Assembly: GCF_002149015.1 (NCBI RefSeq)
Contig: NZ_NGFO01000020.1
Coordinates: 1-64,000 of the forward strand
DNA: 64,000 nucleotides
Reading direction: 5' to 3'
DNA from: Gordonia lacunae
Lineage (GTDB): Bacteria; Actinomycetota; Actinomycetes; Mycobacteriales; Mycobacteriaceae
This document shows positions 48,499 to 59,963 of this stretch, piece by piece. The notes beneath the pieces are model-generated. The model was not told where the DNA came from. It did no database searches and was given only the letters and a program-made list of their open reading frames with translations. A program made the translations under genes and the position numbers. Within the stretch, counting starts at the first letter, position 1. Each line of letters starts with the position of its first letter.

Positions 48499-49278
48499 TC
48501 ATTCGCTCACGGCCTGTTCGCCCACGGCCCGGTCCGATCCATCGGCATCGTCCGTCGACTCCCCTGGCCGGGACTTCCCGGCCGGAACCTTCTCGGGGCG
48601 GTTGGCCCCCGGCAGGGCCGGGGCGGACACGCCGGGCGACGACGCCCGAGGCGCACGATACAGCTTTCGCTTGGCGATGTACTGGACGACGCCATCGGGC
48701 ACCAGGTACCAGACGGGCCGTCCCAGTGACGCGCGCGTCCGGCACTCGGTGGACGAGATGGCCAGCGCCGGGATCTCGAGGAGGTGGAGGGTGTCGGACG
48801 GCATGGCTTCGAGGTGGTGCGCCAGATGCGTGGCGTCGAGTTCGTAGCCCGGCCGGCTCACGCCGACGAAGCGGGCGAGTCCGAACAGTTCCTCCCAGTC
48901 CTGCCACGACAGGATCGATTCCAGCGCATCGGCGCCGGTGATGAAGTAGAGCTGAGCGTCCGGGAGCAGCGCCCGCAGGTCACGGAGGGTGTCCACGGTG
49001 TAGGTGTCCCCGTCGCGATCGATGTCGACGCGACTGACGCTGAACTGCGGATTCGACGCGGTCGCGATGACCGTCATGAGGTACCGGTCCTCCGGGGGAC
49101 TCACCGTCTCCTGCTCGCCGATCTTCTGCCACGGACGGCCGGTCGGGACGAAGATGACCTCGTCCAGCGAGAACCGATGGGCGACCTCACTGGCCGCGAC
49201 CAGGTGTCCGTTGTGGATCGGGTCGAACGTGCCGCCCATCACGCCGATACGGCGCGCACGTGGGCGGTCGGGTGACAT
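48499..49278 (-). CDS. nadD: Nicotinate-nucleotide adenylyltransferase
   Basis: A 259-aa enzyme of NAD synthesis (NaMN plus ATP to NaAD). [15 protein letters not shown] binds nucleotide and [14 protein letters not shown] holds the ISSTxxR motif. The last roughly 50 residues (Pro/Ser/Asp-rich) extend past the usual length and look disordered. Confidence 0.95.
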   Translation of the reverse strand: MSPDRPRARRIGVMGGTFDPIHNGHLVAASEVAHRFSLDEVIFVPTGRPWQKIGEQETVSPPEDRYLMTVIATASNPQFSVSRVDIDRDGDTYTVDTLRDLRALLPDAQLYFITGADALESILSWQDWEELFGLARFVGVSRPGYELDATHLAHHLEAMPSDTLHLLEIPALAISSTECRTRASLGRPVWYLVPDGVVQYIAKRKLYRAPRASSPGVSAPALPGANRPEKVPAGKSRPGESTDDADGSDRAVGEQAVSE

Positions 49279-49326
49279 GGACGGTCAGTCTACGCGTCGG
49301 GTGCTGATGGGAGACGGCGGCGCCGG

Positions 49327-50724
49327 TCAGATCGGCAGCAGATCGGCGATGACCGTGCCCAGTTGCGTGGCGTTGCGGCATTCGAACATGTCGATGACAT
49401 CGGCGTAGTCGGTCGCGGCCGAGTCTCCCGTGCCCCAGTGCTGCTTGGCCTCCGGATTCAGCCAATAGGCGTGTCTGGCACGGTCGACCAGCTCGGCCAG
49501 CGCATCGGCATGCGGGTCGTGATAGTTGTTCCGGCCGTCCCCGAGGATGAGCAGCGCACCCCGGTGGGTCAGCGAATCGCCGTAATCGGCGACGAACCCG
49601 GCCAGCATGTTGCCGTAATCGGAATGCCCGTCGCGGGTCGAGATACGCGCGGTGGAGATCATGTGGTGCATCGCCGCACCGAAATCCTCCTCACCGTGGT
49701 CGAAGTAGTCCGTCACCTCGTCGACGGTGTCGACGAACGCGAACACCCGCACCTTCGAGAACTGTTGGCGCAGTGCATACACCAGCCGCAGTGTGAACTG
49801 ACTGAATCCGGCGACCGACCCTGACACGTCGCAGATGATGATGAGTTCGGGACGCCCGGGCCGCGGTTTGCGGTGACTGAGTTCGATGGGCACTCCGCCG
49901 GTGGACATCGACGCGCGCAACGTCTTCCGGACATCGACCGCACCCCGATGGGCCCGACGCCGCCGGGTCTCGAGCTTCGCGGCCAGCAACCTGGCCAGGG
50001 GTTCGATGGTCTTGCGGATCTCGACCTGTTCCTTGGCGCCCGCCGAGAGGAAATTGACGTTCTCCGGCAACGGCGGCACCGCGTAGGCGCCGACCTTCTC
50101 GCGGCCGTTGCGGTCGGCCATGCGTCGCTGCGTCTCTCGCTCGATCGCCGCCCGCAGATCGTTGGCCTTCTGGCGGGCGGCCTGACGGTACAGCGGTTCG
50201 GTGCCGGCGCGCCCACCGTCGTCGCCACCCGAATCACCGGCCATGGCGGCTGCGATCTTCGCGATCAGCGTCTGCGGGCTGACGGCCGTGATGGCCTGAT
50301 AGGCCGAGAACGCCTCGCCCCGAGTCGATCCGTACCGCCCCAGCTCGTCGACGATCATCGCGATGGCCTGGTCCAGCCGGCCGTCGTTGGCCGACGCATC
50401 GTCGGCCAACATCTCCGCCAGCGCGTCCCGGACCGCGTCGACATCGAGCTCACCGTCGGGCGTGCGCGGGAGATCCTCGGTGACGGTACGCATTCCGGCA
50501 CCGACCGGAAACCACAGGTCGAAGACCCGGTCGAACACACCGCGATGAGCATGGTCGACGAGCAACGTCGTCGCGAGGCCCTCCCGCAATCGAGGACGTT
50601 CGAGGAGGTCGAGAACCTCCATCGCACTCGCCGCGTCGATCAGCGCCGACGGTCCGACCACGATCCCGCGTCGGCGGAGCTCATCGACGAAGTCGGTGAG
50701 GTGCGCGACGAGCGGAGCCGTCAT
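49327..50724 (-). CDS. VWA domain-containing protein (CoxE-like)
   Basis: A 465-aa protein with a C-terminal von Willebrand A domain: the MIDAS motif DVSGS follows the strand LIIIC, and a downstream RALLILGDGRNN. The N-terminal half is helical. Partner of the MoxR ATPase encoded immediately upstream (TGATG overlap), as in Rv2425c-Rv2426c. MoxR-VWA pairs act as metal- or cofactor-insertion chaperones for client proteins; the client is unknown here. Confidence 0.9.
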   Translation of the reverse strand: MTAPLVAHLTDFVDELRRRGIVVGPSALIDAASAMEVLDLLERPRLREGLATTLLVDHAHRGVFDRVFDLWFPVGAGMRTVTEDLPRTPDGELDVDAVRDALAEMLADDASANDGRLDQAIAMIVDELGRYGSTRGEAFSAYQAITAVSPQTLIAKIAAAMAGDSGGDDGGRAGTEPLYRQAARQKANDLRAAIERETQRRMADRNGREKVGAYAVPPLPENVNFLSAGAKEQVEIRKTIEPLARLLAAKLETRRRRAHRGAVDVRKTLRASMSTGGVPIELSHRKPRPGRPELIIICDVSGSVAGFSQFTLRLVYALRQQFSKVRVFAFVDTVDEVTDYFDHGEEDFGAAMHHMISTARISTRDGHSDYGNMLAGFVADYGDSLTHRGALLILGDGRNNYHDPHADALAELVDRARHAYWLNPEAKQHWGTGDSAATDYADVIDMFECRNATQLGTVIADLLPI

Positions 50725-51668
50725 CAGCCCAGCTTGAGTTCTTTGAGGGCCGTCTTGAGGTCCGGTCGATGCTTGAGCACCACGCCGAGCGTTCGGGCGA
50801 TGAGCCCGTCGTCGAATCCACCGCCGCTCCTCGCCGTCGCCTTTTCACCGGCTCCCAGCGCCAGCAGGGTGTTGGCCCAGTCGATCGTCTCGGCCACCGA
50901 CGGCTTCTTCCGGATGTCCAGGGTGCGCAGGACGCCGACGATCCGCACCAGCTCGGCGCTGAGCGAGTCCGACAGGTTCGGCACGCGCGACGCGAGGATC
51001 GCCTTCTCGCGCTCGGCATCCGGGAAGTCGATGTAGAGGTAGAGGCAGCGGCGCTTGAGCGCCTCGGACAGCTCACGGGTCGCATTGGACGTGAGCAACA
51101 CGATCGGCCGCCGTTGCGCGGCAACGGTTCCCATCTCCGGGATGGTGATGGCGAAGTCGCTGAGCACTTCCAGCAGCAGACCTTCCATGTCGACGTCGGC
51201 CTTGTCGACCTCGTCGATGAGGAGCACGGTGGCGCCCTCACGCGAGATCGCCTTCAGCAGCGGGCGCGGCAACAGGAACTCGTCGGAGAAGATGTCGGCC
51301 TTGGCCTCATCCCACGCGCGGTCCCCCGTCGCCTGGATGTGCAGGATCTGCTTGGCGTGGTTCCACTCGTACAGGGCGCGGGCCTCGTCGATGCCCTCGT
51401 AGCACTGCAGCCGGATGAGTTCGGCATCCGTGGCCGTGGCGATCGACCGGGCCAGTTCGGTCTTGCCGACACCCGCGGGCCCCTCGACCAGCAGCGGCTT
51501 GCCGAGCCGGTCGGCCAGGAAGGTCGATGTCGCGGTGGCGTCGTCGGCGAGATACCCCGTGCCCCGCAGCCGGCCGACGACGTCGTCGACGCCCTCGAAC
51601 GAGGGCACGACGGCCGGTCCCGAACCCGTGTACTGAGCGGTCCCCGTACCCGGGGTCTCGTCGCTCAT
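50724..51668 (-). CDS. MoxR family AAA+ ATPase
   Basis: A 314-aa AAA+ ATPase. Walker A GPAGVGKTELA, Walker B VLLIDEVDKA, sensor LTSNATRELSEALKRRC. ATG 51668 shares one nucleotide with the proA stop; thirteen further codons upstream are proA in another frame. Probably remodels a complex together with the coupled VWA protein. Confidence 0.92.
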   Translation of the reverse strand: MSDETPGTGTAQYTGSGPAVVPSFEGVDDVVGRLRGTGYLADDATATSTFLADRLGKPLLVEGPAGVGKTELARSIATATDAELIRLQCYEGIDEARALYEWNHAKQILHIQATGDRAWDEAKADIFSDEFLLPRPLLKAISREGATVLLIDEVDKADVDMEGLLLEVLSDFAITIPEMGTVAAQRRPIVLLTSNATRELSEALKRRCLYLYIDFPDAEREKAILASRVPNLSDSLSAELVRIVGVLRTLDIRKKPSVAETIDWANTLLALGAGEKATARSGGGFDDGLIARTLGVVLKHRPDLKTALKELKLG

Positions 51669-52978
51669 CAGGCGGGCCGCACGTGGCCGTTGCCCCAGAC
51701 CACCCATTTGGTCGAGGTCAGTTCCGGCAGACCCATCGGGCCGCGGGCGTGGAGCTTCTGGGTGGAGATGCCGATCTCGGCGCCGAAACCGAACTGCTCG
51801 CCGTCGGTGAAAGCCGTGGAGGCGTTCACCATCACGGCGGCGGCGTCGACGCGTCGGGTGAACTCGTCGGCGGCCGCGAGGTCGGTGGTGATGATCGCCT
51901 CGGTGTGGCCGGTTCCGTAAGTGTCGATGTGCGCGACCGCGGCGTCGAGGTCGTCGACGACCTTCATCGCGATGTCCATCGACAGGTATTCCATCGACCA
52001 GTCGTCCTCGGTCGCCGGTTCCATGCCCGGTTCGTCGCCGTGGATGACCACACCCTGCGTCTGGAGGACCGAGGTGATCCGCGGGAGCGCGTCGGCGGCG
52101 ACGGCCTTGTCGATGAGCACGGTCTCGGCGGTGTTGCAGACACTCGGCCTGCGGGTCTTGGAGTTGAGGATCACGCGTGCCGCGACGTCGAGGTCGGCGA
52201 GTGCGTGCACGTAGACGTGGCAGTTGCCGACGCCGGTCTCGATGGTCGGCACGGTCGCGTTCGACACCACGGCTTCGATGAGCCCGGCACCCCCGCGGGG
52301 GATGACCACGTCGACCAGTCCACGCGCCCGGATGAGTGCGGTGACACTGGCGCGATCCTCGGTGGGGAGCAACGACACCGCGTCCGCACTGACCCCCTTG
52401 GACGACAGCGTCTCCCGCAGCACGCGAACCAGTTCGGCGTTCGACGACGCTGCTGATGACGAGCCTCGCAGCAGTACCGCGTTGCCGGACTTGAACGAGA
52501 TCCCGAAGGCGTCGACGGTCACGTTGGGACGCGCTTCGTACACGATGCCCACGACGCCGAGGGGCACGCGGAGCTGACGAAGCTGCAGGCCGTTGGGGAG
52601 GGTCTTGCCCGCCACCACCTCACCGATCGGATCCGGGAGCACGGCGACCTGTCGCAGGCCGTCGGCGATACCGGCGACGCGCGACTCGTCGAGCCGCAGA
52701 CGATCGAGCAGACTCACCTCGATATCGGCCTGTTCGGCACGCGCGATGTCGTCGGCGTTGGCGGCGAGGATGGTCTCCGTCGCGGCCTCGACGGCGTCGG
52801 CCGCGGCGAGGAGGACCTCGTTCTTGGCAGCGGTGGTCAGGCCACTCAGCGAGCGGGACGCCGACTTGGCGGCTCGGGCGAGTCCGAGGACGACCTTTTC
52901 GATGTCGGACTTGCCCGCGGCCTTCTCGGCGCCGGGCCCGCCTTCTGCGACGGTCTGCTCTGCGGTGGGTGCGCTCAT
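51668..52978 (-). CDS. proA: Glutamate-5-semialdehyde dehydrogenase (gamma-glutamyl phosphate reductase)
   Basis: A 436-aa proline-biosynthesis enzyme reducing gamma-glutamyl phosphate with NADPH. The active Cys lies in [31 protein letters not shown] and LLRGSSSA are signature segments. ATG 52978 has GAGG 8 nt upstream; a 12-codon longer reading is unsupported. proB is not in the window. Confidence 0.95.
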   Translation of the reverse strand: MSAPTAEQTVAEGGPGAEKAAGKSDIEKVVLGLARAAKSASRSLSGLTTAAKNEVLLAAADAVEAATETILAANADDIARAEQADIEVSLLDRLRLDESRVAGIADGLRQVAVLPDPIGEVVAGKTLPNGLQLRQLRVPLGVVGIVYEARPNVTVDAFGISFKSGNAVLLRGSSSAASSNAELVRVLRETLSSKGVSADAVSLLPTEDRASVTALIRARGLVDVVIPRGGAGLIEAVVSNATVPTIETGVGNCHVYVHALADLDVAARVILNSKTRRPSVCNTAETVLIDKAVAADALPRITSVLQTQGVVIHGDEPGMEPATEDDWSMEYLSMDIAMKVVDDLDAAVAHIDTYGTGHTEAIITTDLAAADEFTRRVDAAAVMVNASTAFTDGEQFGFGAEIGISTQKLHARGPMGLPELTSTKWVVWGNGHVRPA

Positions 52979-53089
52979 CAACATCCTCGACTTCGCGGTG
53001 GTTCCGGGCGGCACCGCCCGGAAAGTGCCGTTCTCAAGAGTAGCGCCGGTGGTTCCGAGTCCCCAACGAGATGCGACGGGCCGGGTCCC

Positions 53090-55673
<2,584 letters not shown>

Positions 55674-55726
55674 CCTCACCCGAATCGGGTACACGCCCCT
55701 CGAGGGCCGACACGAAAGGACACACG

Positions 55727-56131
55727 ATGTCACTCGCACTGACCACCACGCTGCCGCACCCCTTCGCGGAGGCGGTCGAACGGACCAGAGCCGCGCTCGC
55801 CGACCAGGGATTCGGCATCCTCACCGAGATCGACGTCCAGGCAACGCTCAAGACGAAGCTCGACGAGGACATGGAGCCGTACCTGATACTCGGCGCATGC
55901 AATCCACCGCTGGCACACCGGGCACTGGGCGTCCAGCGGCAGATCGGGTTGTTGTTGCCCTGCAACGTCGTGGTCCGCGCCGACCCGGACCGTCCCGACC
56001 ACACACTCGTGGAGGCGATGAATCCCGATCTCATGGTGCGGGTCTCGGGCGAACCGGACCTCGAACCCGTCGCGCGCGACGCCGCGGAGAAGCTGCGCGC
56101 CGCGATCGACGCCCTGTCCGCGCAGTCGTGA
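55727..56131 (+). CDS. DUF302 domain-containing protein
   Basis: A 134-aa small cytosolic protein of the DUF302 family: FAEAVERTRAALADQGFGIL, then EPYLILGACNPPLAHRAL and GLLLPCNVVVR. Two Cys (in GACNPP and LLPCN) may be redox-active. DUF302 proteins are frequently found with sulfur-oxidation genes and CstR-type regulators, but their function is unknown. AAAGGA precedes the ATG by 6 nt. Second gene of the operon, 53 nt after the MMPL stop. Confidence 0.88.
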   Translation: MSLALTTTLPHPFAEAVERTRAALADQGFGILTEIDVQATLKTKLDEDMEPYLILGACNPPLAHRALGVQRQIGLLLPCNVVVRADPDRPDHTLVEAMNPDLMVRVSGEPDLEPVARDAAEKLRAAIDALSAQS

Positions 56132-56166
56132 GCACACCGTTCCGACTTCGAGATCCTGGAGTTCTC

Positions 56167-56772
56167 ATGACCCACTTCGACTTTCACTTCGATCCCGTGT
56201 GCCCCTTCGCCTGGGCGGCCTCCAGGTGGCTCATCGACCGGGCCGACGCGCACCGCGCCTCCGTCGACTGGCACGTGATGAGCCTGGCGATCCTGAACGA
56301 GGATCAGGAGCCGGACTCCGCCGAGCAGCGCCGGCAACTCGACACCTCGCGGCGACTCGGACGCGTGCTGATCGCCGCCGTCGAGGACGCCGGTCCCGAT
56401 GTGCTCGAGCCCCTGTACTCCGCGATCGGCCGACGACTCCACCACCGCGGCGACGAGATGACCTCCGCGGTCGTCGCCGAGACCCTGTCCGAGGTGGGAC
56501 TTGGTCCGGGACCGGCCGAGGCGATGGATGACGCCTCGTTCGACGAGGCGCTGCGCGCATCGCACCAACGCAGCCAGGATGCGCTGGGCGAAGCCGGCGG
56601 CAGCCCCATCACCGGCATCGACGGGAGCCACTTCTTCGGTCCGGTACTCTCTGCCATCCCGACCGGCGACGAGGCGGAGGCGCTTTTCGCCGCGCTCGTC
56701 ACACTCGGCGGCACATCGACTTTCGCGCAGGTCAAGCGTCCGAACGCGGGTCCGCCGACCTTCTCGCCGTAG
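56167..56772 (+). CDS. DsbA-family thioredoxin-fold protein with CPFA active site (Rv2466c-like)
   Basis: A 201-aa thioredoxin-fold protein without signal peptide. FDPVCPFAWAASRWLI aligns with the active site of Rv2466c-type mycothiol-dependent oxidoreductases (CPWC), but the resolving Cys is Ala15, leaving one Cys (Cys12). Such a site can form mixed disulfides with mycothiol but not an internal disulfide. The cis-Pro region may be SPITGIDGSHFFGP. ATG 56167 has GGAG 6 nt upstream; a GTG at 56128 overlapping the DUF302 stop is an alternative. Probably third gene of the CstR-regulated operon. Confidence 0.85.
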   Translation: MTHFDFHFDPVCPFAWAASRWLIDRADAHRASVDWHVMSLAILNEDQEPDSAEQRRQLDTSRRLGRVLIAAVEDAGPDVLEPLYSAIGRRLHHRGDEMTSAVVAETLSEVGLGPGPAEAMDDASFDEALRASHQRSQDALGEAGGSPITGIDGSHFFGPVLSAIPTGDEAEALFAALVTLGGTSTFAQVKRPNAGPPTFSP

Positions 56773-56808
56773 GTCTCGGCGCCGCCGCGGGCGGAGGGCG
56801 GTCTCCCG

Positions 56809-57597
56809 CTATCCCCCGCACCGGAGGGCCGCTGACAGGACACGCCGCGACGGTTCGTCGATGGCCAATCCGTAGGCCGCCGTGACGATCACGAACTGGA
56901 TTGCGTACTGGCACCAGAATCCGGTCTCGGGCGGCATCCAGCGGGCCGGTTCCGAGTCGCTCTTGTCCTGATTCGACTGTCCGTCGACCGCAACGAGATT
57001 GGCCGGATCGTTGGCGAAGTCCAGCCTCCGGGCGGCTGTCCACGACCACGCGCCCATGTCCCAGGCGTATGACAGCGGGACGATGTGGTCGATCTGCACC
57101 GCGGACGCGCTCCGGTCTCGTCGGAAGACGACGAAGTCGCCGGTGTACGGACTCCGCAGCTCGCCGGCGAGGACCGCTCGCGGGCAACTCGACACCGGGC
57201 CGGCGCTGACATCGTGCAGATCGCGGGCGAGGACGTCGTTGCGCGTATCGCATCCGTTGCCACTCCCGGGCACGGACGCGGCGTCGGACCAGGCACTGCC
57301 GAAAGCCGACCGGTCGTAGTCCTCGCGATCGGTGCGTCCGGCCGAGACCGGTATCGCCGCCAGCGACACCGCCGCCTCACCGGCCAGTGCCCGTATCTCC
57401 GGGTCGATGGCGGGGCCGGCCCGGTGACCGTCGACGCCGACCGCGACCGCCACCGCCGTGACGACGGCGGCGATGAGCACCGCCCACCGGCGCGCCGGCC
57501 AGGACGGCGTGTCCCGTGGCGTCCGGAGCATCCATCGCAACCGCATGCGTGCCCGCCGAAGTGTCGGCGAACGCAGCCGACGATCACGCACCACCAT
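56809..57597 (-). CDS. Membrane-anchored or secreted HNH endonuclease (DUF1524-like)
   Basis: A 262-aa protein. A basic N-terminus (RRARMRLRWMLR) and one helix at about residues 37-56 indicate export or anchoring. The nuclease core contains QIDHIVPLSYAWDMGAW (DHIVPLS metal motif) and FANDPANLVAVDGQSNQDKSD with the HNH Asn and Lys. Actinobacteria often carry such extracellular HNH proteins; a role in nutrient DNA degradation is inferred. GC-rich hairpin CCGCC-GCG-GGCGG lies in the 36-nt convergent gap with the DsbA-like gene. Confidence 0.85.
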   Translation of the reverse strand: MVVRDRRLRSPTLRRARMRLRWMLRTPRDTPSWPARRWAVLIAAVVTAVAVAVGVDGHRAGPAIDPEIRALAGEAAVSLAAIPVSAGRTDREDYDRSAFGSAWSDAASVPGSGNGCDTRNDVLARDLHDVSAGPVSSCPRAVLAGELRSPYTGDFVVFRRDRSASAVQIDHIVPLSYAWDMGAWSWTAARRLDFANDPANLVAVDGQSNQDKSDSEPARWMPPETGFWCQYAIQFVIVTAAYGLAIDEPSRRVLSAALRCGG

Positions 57598-57716
57598 GCC
57601 TTCTCAGACGCATGCGGCGACCATCCGGTTCCGCGACGAACCTCCGACCCCCGCGGATGACGCAGAACGTGGCGCCCCGCGCGACGATCCACGGCACCTG
57701 GGCAGCAGGACGCCGG

Positions 57717-59963
57717 TCAGGACTTGTCGAGATACGCGATCTTGTGCGGGACGAGGATGCCGTCGACGAGATCGGCGAGCGGCCGGTGTTCGAGCAGCGT
57801 GATGTCCTCGCTCACCACGTCTTCGGCGAGTTCGCGAGCGTCCTCGATGACCTCGACGTCCTCGAGTAGGGAGAGGAACCGCAGCGAGGTGTTCACGCCG
57901 GACTGCAGGGACCCGAGCAGATCGCCCTCCCGCCGCTGTTCGAGGTCGACTCGTGCGAGCTCGAATCCGTCGTTGGAAGCCGCGACGGCACGGAGGCGGT
58001 CCATCGACGGCGACGTGTCACGGGCGTTCGTCATGAGCAGGCACAGTCCGGCATGCCGGCCGCGCCCGACGCGACCGCGCAACTGATGCAGCTGGCTCAC
58101 GCCGAAGCGGTCGGCGTCGACGATGACCATCGTGGTCGCGTTGGGAACGTCGACACCCACCTCGATGACGGTGGTCGACACCAGGACGTCGATCTCGCCC
58201 CGTCCGAATGCGTCCATGACGGAATTCTTCTCGTCGGCGGGCAACCGGCCGTGCAGGAGCTCGACCCGCCGGTGCGCGAAGGGACCGGAGACCAGCGCCT
58301 CGTACTGCTCGAGAACCGAGGTCGTCTTCGGGCCCTTCTCGTCGTTCCCGTCCGGTTCGGGTTCGGGGCCGTCGCCGATACGCGAACACACCACATAGAC
58401 CTGACGGCCCTCGTCGATCTCCTCGTTGGCACGTGACCAGACGCGATCGACCCACGAGGCCCGGCTCGTGGGCACCACGGAGGTGGTGATCGGCTGCCGG
58501 CCGCGCGGCAGTTCGCGGAGCACCGAGGTCTCCAGATCGCCGAAGGCGGTCATGGCGACGGTCCGCGGGATCGGCGTGGCGGTCATCACGAGGAAATGCG
58601 GGATGCGTCCGTCGCGCCCCTTGCCGCGCAACACATCTCGCTGCTCCACACCGAAGCGGTGCTGCTCGTCGATCACCACGAGTCCGAGGTCGAAGAACTC
58701 CACTTTGTCCTCGAGGAGCGCGTGCGTCCCGATCACGATGCCGGCCTGCCCGGTGACCACGTCGAGCAGCGTCTCGCGCCGTCCCTTGGTCTTCATCGAT
58801 CCCGTGAGCAGCGCGATCCGCGTCGCCCCCTCGGCCGCGCTCAGCTCACCCGCCTCGGCGAGGTCGCCCAGCATCGTCTTCATGGTCCGGTAGTGCTGCG
58901 CGGCAAGCACTTCCGTCGGCGCCAGGATCGCACACTGGAACCCGTTGTCGACGACCCGGAGCATCGCCAGCAAGGACACGAGAGTCTTTCCGGACCCGAC
59001 CTCGCCCTGCAGCAGCCGGGACATCGGCTGCGCGCGGGCCAGATCCTCGGCGAGCTCCTCCCCCACCTCGACCTGACCGTCGGTCAGCGTGAACGGGAGC
59101 CGGTCACGCAGCTTGTCCTCGAGACCGCCGGGCACCCGCGGACACGGTGGCGCCGACTCACTCCGGCCCGCCAGCCGACGCTGCGCGAGCACGGTCTGGA
59201 TGGCCAGCGCCTCGTCGAACTTCAGTCGACGGGACGCGATCGTCACGTCATCCTCGGAATCGGGCAGGTGGATCTTGCGGATCGCCTCGTCGGTGCTCAC
59301 GAGTCCCCGCGCGCGCCGTTCGGCCTCGGTCAGGGCATCGGGGATCGGCGCGCTCTCGGTCAGCACCCGGCGGACCGCGCCGAGGATGTCCCAGGTCTGG
59401 ATGTTCTTGTTGGCCGGGTACATCGGCAGGATGTCACGGTCGAACATCGTGATCAGCGGGTGGTCGCCGCACTCTCCGGTGACCTGCTCCTCGATCGCGT
59501 ACATCTCGGTCAGCATCTTGGAGCCGACGACGTCCTCGATCTCCGGATCGCCGTCGGGCAGGATCATCCATTCGGGATGGGACAACTGGATCTGGTCGCG
59601 GAAGTACTTGACCGCGCCGGCCATCATCACCCGCGCGCCGGGACGCAACAATCCCTTGATCCGGAACGCGTTGAAGAAGCTGGCCTCGTAGACCTCGTTG
59701 TCGTCGGTCACCTTGACCTTGAGGAAGGATCCCTTGCGGCTTCTCATCTTGATGAGGTCGGACTTGGTGATCCGCCCGACGATCGTCAGCCACTCACCGG
59801 GCTCGGGTCGTTCCTGATCGGCCACATGGCCGCGTCGTATGTACCGGCGGGGGGTGTAGCGCAACAGCTCCCCGACCGTGTGCACGCCCACGGTCGCGAG
59901 CTGTTCGGCGGGCTTGACCCCGAGGACGTCGGCCAGCGAATCCGACAACGCCAGCTCGGTCAC
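57717..59963 (-). CDS. recG: ATP-dependent DNA helicase RecG
   Basis: A 748-aa branch-migration helicase for stalled forks. N-terminal wedge/OB domain, Walker A LLQGEVGSGKTLV, DEQH box VVIDEQHRFGV, motif III TATPIPRT, motif VI QLRGRVGRGRH. GTG overlaps the stop of the DAK2 gene (GTGA). Order DAK2-recG matches Rv2974c-Rv2973c. Confidence 0.95.
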   Translation of the reverse strand: MTELALSDSLADVLGVKPAEQLATVGVHTVGELLRYTPRRYIRRGHVADQERPEPGEWLTIVGRITKSDLIKMRSRKGSFLKVKVTDDNEVYEASFFNAFRIKGLLRPGARVMMAGAVKYFRDQIQLSHPEWMILPDGDPEIEDVVGSKMLTEMYAIEEQVTGECGDHPLITMFDRDILPMYPANKNIQTWDILGAVRRVLTESAPIPDALTEAERRARGLVSTDEAIRKIHLPDSEDDVTIASRRLKFDEALAIQTVLAQRRLAGRSESAPPCPRVPGGLEDKLRDRLPFTLTDGQVEVGEELAEDLARAQPMSRLLQGEVGSGKTLVSLLAMLRVVDNGFQCAILAPTEVLAAQHYRTMKTMLGDLAEAGELSAAEGATRIALLTGSMKTKGRRETLLDVVTGQAGIVIGTHALLEDKVEFFDLGLVVIDEQHRFGVEQRDVLRGKGRDGRIPHFLVMTATPIPRTVAMTAFGDLETSVLRELPRGRQPITTSVVPTSRASWVDRVWSRANEEIDEGRQVYVVCSRIGDGPEPEPDGNDEKGPKTTSVLEQYEALVSGPFAHRRVELLHGRLPADEKNSVMDAFGRGEIDVLVSTTVIEVGVDVPNATTMVIVDADRFGVSQLHQLRGRVGRGRHAGLCLLMTNARDTSPSMDRLRAVAASNDGFELARVDLEQRREGDLLGSLQSGVNTSLRFLSLLEDVEVIEDARELAEDVVSEDITLLEHRPLADLVDGILVPHKIAYLDKS

